Below are positions 15,007-18,319 of a stretch of 18,319 bases of DNA, one piece after another. This stretch comes from Victivallales bacterium. GTDB lineage: Bacteria > Verrucomicrobiota > Lentisphaeria > Victivallales > UBA1829. Each line of letters starts with the position of its first letter. The first letter of the stretch is position 1. The notes beneath the pieces were generated by a model that saw nothing but the letters and a program-made list of their open reading frames with translations, ran no database searches and had not been told where the DNA came from. The stretch covers positions 1 through 18,319 of the forward strand of contig JAEEQO010000035.1 of assembly GCA_016285335.1 (NCBI GenBank), in the 5' to 3' direction. A program made the position numbers and the translations under genes.

Positions 15007-15268
15007 GGTGTCCTGTTCTTTCCGTTTCCGTTCGTGGTTGAGGGGTTATGTCTGACAGATCCCCTGTCCTTTGCCACCGGAAATCGGCTGAACGCGAGCT
15101 TTTTTTTGCGCCGGGGAAGACTTGCTTCCCACCTTGCGCCATGCCGGGATCCTGAAAACGAGGCGGCGAAACGCCGGAAATCCCTGTGCATGAAAGAAAA
15201 CCCCGCGGTCGTGCGGGTCCTGCGACCCACCGAATCCGGACTGCCGGATTAAGGTTTCTGTTTCAACG
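15007..15268 (-). promoter_or_regulatory. Long structured 5' leader of the prs operon
   Basis: If transcription starts about 7 bases after the -10 at 15275-15280, prs has a leader of about 260 bases without a convincing gene. Hairpins seen: AATCCGG/CCGGATT with loop ACTG (15233-15250), GGGTC/GACCC (15215-15228), GGCG/CGCC with loop AAA (15165-15175), and GGGAAG/CTTCCC nested inside GCGC/GCGC (15108-15139), the last followed on the - strand by eight A (15107-15100). I recognise no known riboswitch or ribosomal leader. Confidence 0.4.
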
Positions 15269-15274
15269 TATCTT

Positions 15275-15304
15275 ATAATATAGACCAAATTTCAGGAAAA
15301 TCAA
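15275..15304 (-). promoter_or_regulatory. Sigma-70-like promoter for the prs-bamA run
   Basis: On the - strand TTGATT (15304-15299) is followed after 18 bases by TATTAT (15280-15275); the overlapping TATATT two bases earlier gives a 16-base spacer. The surrounding 15250-15310 stretch is much richer in A+T than the genes. The arrangement matches the promoter at 6668-6697. Confidence 0.5.
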
Positions 15305-15365
15305 GTCAGCATCCCTCATTTTTCACTGATTTCCATAAAATATCTCCGCTCCGTAGTGTCTGCAA

Positions 15366-15407
15366 ACCTATCGGTCCGATCCGTCCCGTTCGTCCTATTC
15401 GTCCTAT
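15366..15407. repeat. 9-base tandem repeat, about 4.5 degenerate units
   Basis: Successive 9-mers read ACCTATCGG, TCCGATCCG, TCCCGTTCG, TCCTATTCG and a partial TCCTAT, consensus TCCNRTYCG. The last two full copies of TTCGTCCTA are identical and adjacent (15389-15397, 15398-15406). It lies in the divergent prs/GH51 intergenic region, about 140 bases before the GH51 start. Confidence 0.6.
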
Positions 15408-15475
15408 ATCCCCAGACCATTTTCCCATTTTTTCGCAAAAACCCGCCTGTTTTTACTGGATTTTAGGGAAAAAGC

Positions 15476-15499
15476 TGTTACATTATCGTTGAATACAAT
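15476..15499 (+). promoter_or_regulatory. Possible promoter region of the GH51 gene
   Basis: Two weak -10 candidates lie 50-70 bases before the GH51 start: TACATT (15479-15484) with an extended-10 TG at 15476-15477, and TACAAT (15494-15499). Neither has a good -35 at normal spacing, so an activator or another sigma factor may be needed. The rest of the 15305-15546 stretch is A+T-rich and holds no gene. Confidence 0.25.
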
Positions 15500-15546
15500 T
15501 ACCATTCACCTCTATCAGCCTCAAAACCATCGAAAGGAACAGCCCC

Positions 15547-17544
15547 ATGAAACACCAGGTCCTCTTCGGCGTCGCCGCGGCCGCGGCCATCCTCTCCGGA
15601 GCGGCTTCGCTCGAAGCCCAGGCGCCCGCCGCGCCGAAAACCATGACCGGCACGCTCGACCCCGCCAAGACCAAGTTCGACATCAGCCCGACCATGTACG
15701 GCGTCTTCTTCGAGGACATCAACTTCGCCGCCGACGGCGGCCTCTACGCCGAGCTCATCAAGAACCGTTCCTTCGAGTTCCCGAACGGCCTTTCCGGCTG
15801 GGAGACCGACGGAAAGGTCGAGGTCATCAAGGGCCGCGAAGGCGACGTCCCGTTCCCGCGCAATCCGCACTATGTCCGCGCGACCGCCGAGCCGCACCGC
15901 GAACGCTGGACCGCGCTTGACAACGCCGGGTTCCGCGGCCTCGCGTTCGAGAAGGACAAGACCTATCACCTCACGCTGATGGCGCGCCTCGCCCCCGGCA
16001 CCACCGAGCCCGTCAAGTTCGACGCCGCGTTCGTCCGCGAGGACGGCACGATGGAGGCGCGCACGCCGTTCACGGTCAACAGCCGCGAGTGGAAGGAATA
16101 CAAGGTCGACGTGAAGGCGGTCAGTACGCAGGCGCGCGGCAAGTTCCGTCTGCTCATCAACGGGCACAGGGGCACGGTCGACCTCGACCACATCTCCCTG
16201 TTCCCGGAAGACACCTGGAAGGGCCGCGCGAACGGCCTCCGCAACGACCTCGCGCAGGCGATCGCCGACCTGAAGCCGAAGGTCTTCCGCTTCCCCGGCG
16301 GCTGCATCGTGGAGGGCACCACGCTTGACGAGCGCTACCAGTGGAAGAACACCGTCGGCCCCGTCGGCAACCGCCCGCTGAACAGCAACCGCTGGAACAA
16401 CACGTTCGTCGACCACCTGACCCCGGACTACTTCCAGAGCTACGGCCTCGGCTTCTTCGAGTTTTTCCAGTTCTGCGAAGACATCGGCGCCGAGCCGCTG
16501 CCCGTGCTGAACATGGGCCTCGCGTGCCAGTTCCAGAACGACGCATCCGACCTCACCCAGCAGGTCGCGCTCGACCGGCTCGGCCCGTACATTCAGGACT
16601 GCCTCGACCTCATCGAGTTCGCGAACGGCCCCGTCACGTCCACCTGGGGCAAGGTCCGCGCCGACATGGGCCATCCCGAGCCGTTCAACATGAAGTTCAT
16701 CGGCGTCGGCAACGAACAGTGGGGCAAGCTCTACACCGACCGTCTGCCGCTCTTTATCAAGGCCATCCGCGAGAAGTATCCCGACGTCAAAATCGTCGGC
16801 GGCTCCGGCCCCAACCCCGACGGCGCGGAATTCGATTACCTCTGGCCGAAGATGCGCGAGTTCAAGGCCGACCTCGTCGACGAGCACTACTACCGCGATC
16901 CCGCGTGGTTCCTCAGCCACATCGACCGCTATGACAAGTACGACCGCAACGGCCCGAAGGTCTTCGCCGGCGAATACGCCTGCCACGACGACCCGCCCAA
17001 CTCCCTCCGCGCCGCGCTCTGCGAAGCCGCGTTCCTGACCGGCATCGAGCGCAACGCCGACGTCGTCCGCATGTCCTCCTACGCCCCCCTGCTCTCCAAC
17101 TATAACGCCTGGCAGTGGGCGCACGACATGATCTGGTTCGACCCGCAGAAGGTCGTGAAGACCCCGAACTACTGGGTCCAGTACCTCTACAGCCACAACC
17201 CCGGCACGCACACGCTCGACATCTCCGGCCTCGGCACCCTCCCCGCCGACTGCTACGCCGGCGCCGTCCTCGACGAGACCGCCGACGGCAACGCCGTGAT
17301 CTTCAAGTTCATCAACCTCGGCAAGACCGCCGTCCCGATCTCCATCAACATCCCGGGCGCGGCCGACGGCACGGAAGTCGCCGTGGTCGGAATCAAGGGC
17401 GATGACCTCGCCACGAAGAACGACCTCGCCGACGCCGAACGCGTCAAGCTCGTCGAATCCACCGTGAAGATCGGCGGCACCGGCATCTTCAACGCCACGC
17501 AGGATCCCTACAGCTTCATGGTCTACCGCATCCCGGTCAAGTGA
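15547..17544 (+). CDS. Exported GH51 alpha-L-arabinofuranosidase
   Basis: Releases terminal alpha-L-arabinofuranose from arabinan, arabinoxylan or arabinogalactan side chains. The 665-residue protein has a signal peptide (MKHQ then an alanine-rich hydrophobic core, cleavage near EAQA at 23-26) and an N-terminal segment (about 35-75, YGVFFEDINFAADGGLY). A beta-sandwich insert resembling CBM4/9-type modules follows (about 75-220, from KNRSFEF to DHISLFPEDTWKG). The GH51 barrel (about 225-540) has acid/base E390 in GVGNEQWG and nucleophile E476 in FAGEYA, and a C-terminal beta domain follows (about 545-665). GAAAGGAAC precedes the ATG by 6-7 bases. It is a single-gene unit, divergent from prs and ended by a hairpin. 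Substrate preference cannot be read from sequence alone. Confidence 0.93.
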   Translation: MKHQVLFGVAAAAAILSGAASLEAQAPAAPKTMTGTLDPAKTKFDISPTMYGVFFEDINFAADGGLYAELIKNRSFEFPNGLSGWETDGKVEVIKGREGDVPFPRNPHYVRATAEPHRERWTALDNAGFRGLAFEKDKTYHLTLMARLAPGTTEPVKFDAAFVREDGTMEARTPFTVNSREWKEYKVDVKAVSTQARGKFRLLINGHRGTVDLDHISLFPEDTWKGRANGLRNDLAQAIADLKPKVFRFPGGCIVEGTTLDERYQWKNTVGPVGNRPLNSNRWNNTFVDHLTPDYFQSYGLGFFEFFQFCEDIGAEPLPVLNMGLACQFQNDASDLTQQVALDRLGPYIQDCLDLIEFANGPVTSTWGKVRADMGHPEPFNMKFIGVGNEQWGKLYTDRLPLFIKAIREKYPDVKIVGGSGPNPDGAEFDYLWPKMREFKADLVDEHYYRDPAWFLSHIDRYDKYDRNGPKVFAGEYACHDDPPNSLRAALCEAAFLTGIERNADVVRMSSYAPLLSNYNAWQWAHDMIWFDPQKVVKTPNYWVQYLYSHNPGTHTLDISGLGTLPADCYAGAVLDETADGNAVIFKFINLGKTAVPISINIPGAADGTEVAVVGIKGDDLATKNDLADAERVKLVESTVKIGGTGIFNATQDPYSFMVYRIPVK

Positions 17545-17549
17545 ACTGA

Positions 17550-17586
17550 AAAAAAATGGCGGGATCGCCACCGGTCCCGCCTGTTT
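17550..17586. terminator. Bidirectional terminator after the GH51 gene
   Basis: GGCGGGA (17558-17564) pairs with TCCCGCC (17575-17581), extended inward by a T-G wobble and two G-C pairs around loop CCAC. On the + strand only TGTTT follows; on the - strand the eight or more A at 17549-17556 give a strong T-run. It therefore looks best suited to transcripts coming leftwards from the gene at 17819-18247. Confidence 0.75.
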
Positions 17587-17808
17587 CTCCTCGCTTCCGC
17601 CTCGTGAAAATCAAATTCGATTCCGTCCCGTCCGCCCTCCCCGGCCAGCCGGGACGATTTCTTTTCACCCGGCTGTTTCACCTGGGGTTCGCGCCTCGCG
17701 GTAAAAAACAAGGATCGTCGAGCGTAGGCAAGCTTATCGAGGCGACGCAATTGTGTCCGAGCGGAGCCGCGCACTGTATCAGCACACTCCGTGTGTGCGC
17801 CCGTGACG
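17587..17808. other. Non-coding intergenic stretch
   Basis: No open frame here has a ribosome binding site or a recognisable protein. It contains the inverted repeat CAGCCGGG (17646-17653) / CCCGGCTG (17668-17675), a small hairpin GCACAC/GTGTGC (17782-17798), and CGATTCCGTCCCGTCC at 17618-17633. On the - strand it would be the 3' untranslated region of the small gene to the right. Confidence 0.5.
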
Positions 17809-17828
17809 CCTCCCGGAATCACGGGAGG
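17809..17828 (-). other. Stem-loop spanning the stop of the small membrane protein gene
   Basis: CCTCCCG (17809-17815) and CGGGAGG (17822-17828) form a perfect 7-bp stem with a 6-base loop that contains the TGA stop (17819-17821). No T-run follows on the - strand, so it is not a standard intrinsic terminator; it may protect the 3' end or slow termination. Confidence 0.45.
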
Positions 17829-18247
17829 GGCTGCCACGGCATCGTCGTCGGGATCATTTTAACCTGAATGCCGTGCCGGACATTGACTTCCCCCAGGGAA
17901 CGAAAATACCGTTTTTCCATATAATAGCCGTCTTTTGCAAACGTGAAATCGGCGCCGGTGAAACGCTGCTGCCGGACGTGAAACTCCGAGTTCACGGTTT
18001 CCCGGTATGACTCGTATTCTGCTATGTTGGGATTCCATGTTTTCGCCCGGGAAAATGCCACCTCTACACTGACCCCGTCCAGCGGATTGCCGTCAAGGTC
18101 CGTCACGGTCCCCTGAAGATCGAAACCGGATGAATTCCGTTCGGCAAGAGGCAAAAGATATGGAGTGAGGGCATACCGCAGGGAAAGCCCTGCTGTCAGG
18201 CAGAGGGCGACTATCACGGCGATAGTAAAGCCTTTTTTCTTTTTCAT
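17819..18247 (-). CDS. Unrecognised small membrane-anchored protein with a carboxypeptidase-regulatory-like segment
   Basis: No confident family. The 142-residue protein has a basic start (MKKKK), one hydrophobic segment (about 7-23) that could be an uncleaved anchor or signal peptide, and a soluble part. Residues 43-64 (DLQGTVTDLDGNPLDGVSVEV) match the first strands of carboxypeptidase-regulatory-like or SD-type beta-sandwich domains. Later strands follow the same theme (FTFAKDGYYMEKRYF at 101-115, then VRHGIQVKMIP). It probably faces the periplasm. The start is well supported by GGAGG 8 bases before the ATG. Its codons are visibly less G+C-biased than those of its neighbours, which could reflect recent acquisition or weak selection. 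It converges on the GH51 gene and may end at the terminator at 17550-17586. Confidence 0.75.
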   Translation of the reverse strand: MKKKKGFTIAVIVALCLTAGLSLRYALTPYLLPLAERNSSGFDLQGTVTDLDGNPLDGVSVEVAFSRAKTWNPNIAEYESYRETVNSEFHVRQQRFTGADFTFAKDGYYMEKRYFRSLGEVNVRHGIQVKMIPTTMPWQPLP

Positions 18248-18319
18248 GTTAAAATCCTCCGTGGTGTCGGGGTTAGTCGGCTGAGGGTGGCGAGGTGGCG
18301 GCGGTTTCGGATTCCGTCA
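18248..18319. other. Upstream edge of the small membrane protein gene
   Basis: Only 72 bases are visible. They hold the ribosome binding site GGAGG (- strand, 18260-18256). I see no convincing -10/-35 pair, so the gene's promoter or an upstream co-transcribed gene lies beyond the window. Confidence 0.4.

Noticed and set aside
15100..15139. T-run next to a hairpin in the prs leader as an intrinsic terminator
   Set aside because: On the + strand the T-run precedes the nested stem, and on the - strand A follows it, so neither strand has the hairpin-then-T order.
15046..15288. An 80-codon frame in the prs leader (- strand)
   Set aside because: It begins upstream of the probable transcription start, has no ribosome binding site and resembles no protein; a leader RNA is the better reading.
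15499..17571. A 690-codon open frame on the strand opposite the GH51 gene
   Set aside because: It mirrors the codon periodicity of the GH51 gene, gives a repetitive Ala/Val/Asp/Glu-rich product without domain motifs and lacks a ribosome binding site; a shadow of strong G+C bias at third positions.
17523..17837. A 104-codon - strand frame between GH51 and the small membrane protein
   Set aside because: Arg-rich, no start signal, crosses two hairpins and the end of both flanking genes.

Overview
The window looks like a chromosomal segment of a GC-rich, diderm, free-living bacterium. The outer-membrane assembly protein BamA, a lipoprotein and exported enzymes show a Gram-negative envelope. The mix of a hexuronate/aldonate operon, a secreted GH51 arabinofuranosidase and the order prs-rplY-pth-rpsF-ssb-rpsR-rplI-dnaB would fit a carbohydrate-degrading member of the PVC group (for example a gut Lentisphaerota/Victivallis-like organism). 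That placement is an inference from gene content and style, not a measured one. I see no rRNA, tRNA, CRISPR array, insertion sequence or phage gene.

Region 1 (1-3722, + strand): the 3' part of a zinc/NAD dehydrogenase of the L-galactonate 5-dehydrogenase (LgoD/YjjN) type, then tagaturonate reductase (uxaB) and altronate dehydratase (uxaA), the last two overlapping by ATGA. Together they would convert L-galactonate to D-tagaturonate, D-altronate and 2-keto-3-deoxygluconate. A hairpin plus T-run sits between the dehydrogenase and uxaB, and a bidirectional terminator closes the operon.

Region 2 (3757-6697, - strand): a three-gene unit transcribed leftwards from a recognisable promoter: an unrecognised 308-residue lipoprotein, a YicC-family endoribonuclease and an EpsC-type serine O-acetyltransferase.

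Region 3 (6741-15304, - strand): a compact nine-gene run, prs, rplY, pth, rpsF, ssb, rpsR, rplI, dnaB and bamA, with gaps of -4 to 70 bases, one promoter candidate with a structured leader of about 260 bases in front of prs, and a clear terminator after bamA. It joins nucleotide precursor synthesis, ribosomal proteins, peptidyl-tRNA recycling, the replicative helicase and outer-membrane assembly.

Region 4 (15305-18319): a 540-base divergent intergenic region with a 9-base tandem repeat, an exported GH51 alpha-L-arabinofuranosidase on the + strand, a bidirectional terminator, about 230 bases of non-coding DNA, and a small unrecognised membrane-anchored protein on the - strand. The most unusual items are the prs leader, the recurring CCGTCCCGT-type intergenic motif, the terminator-like element inside the sugar-acid operon, and the lipoprotein coupled to yicC. 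I did not find a clearly novel multi-gene system.
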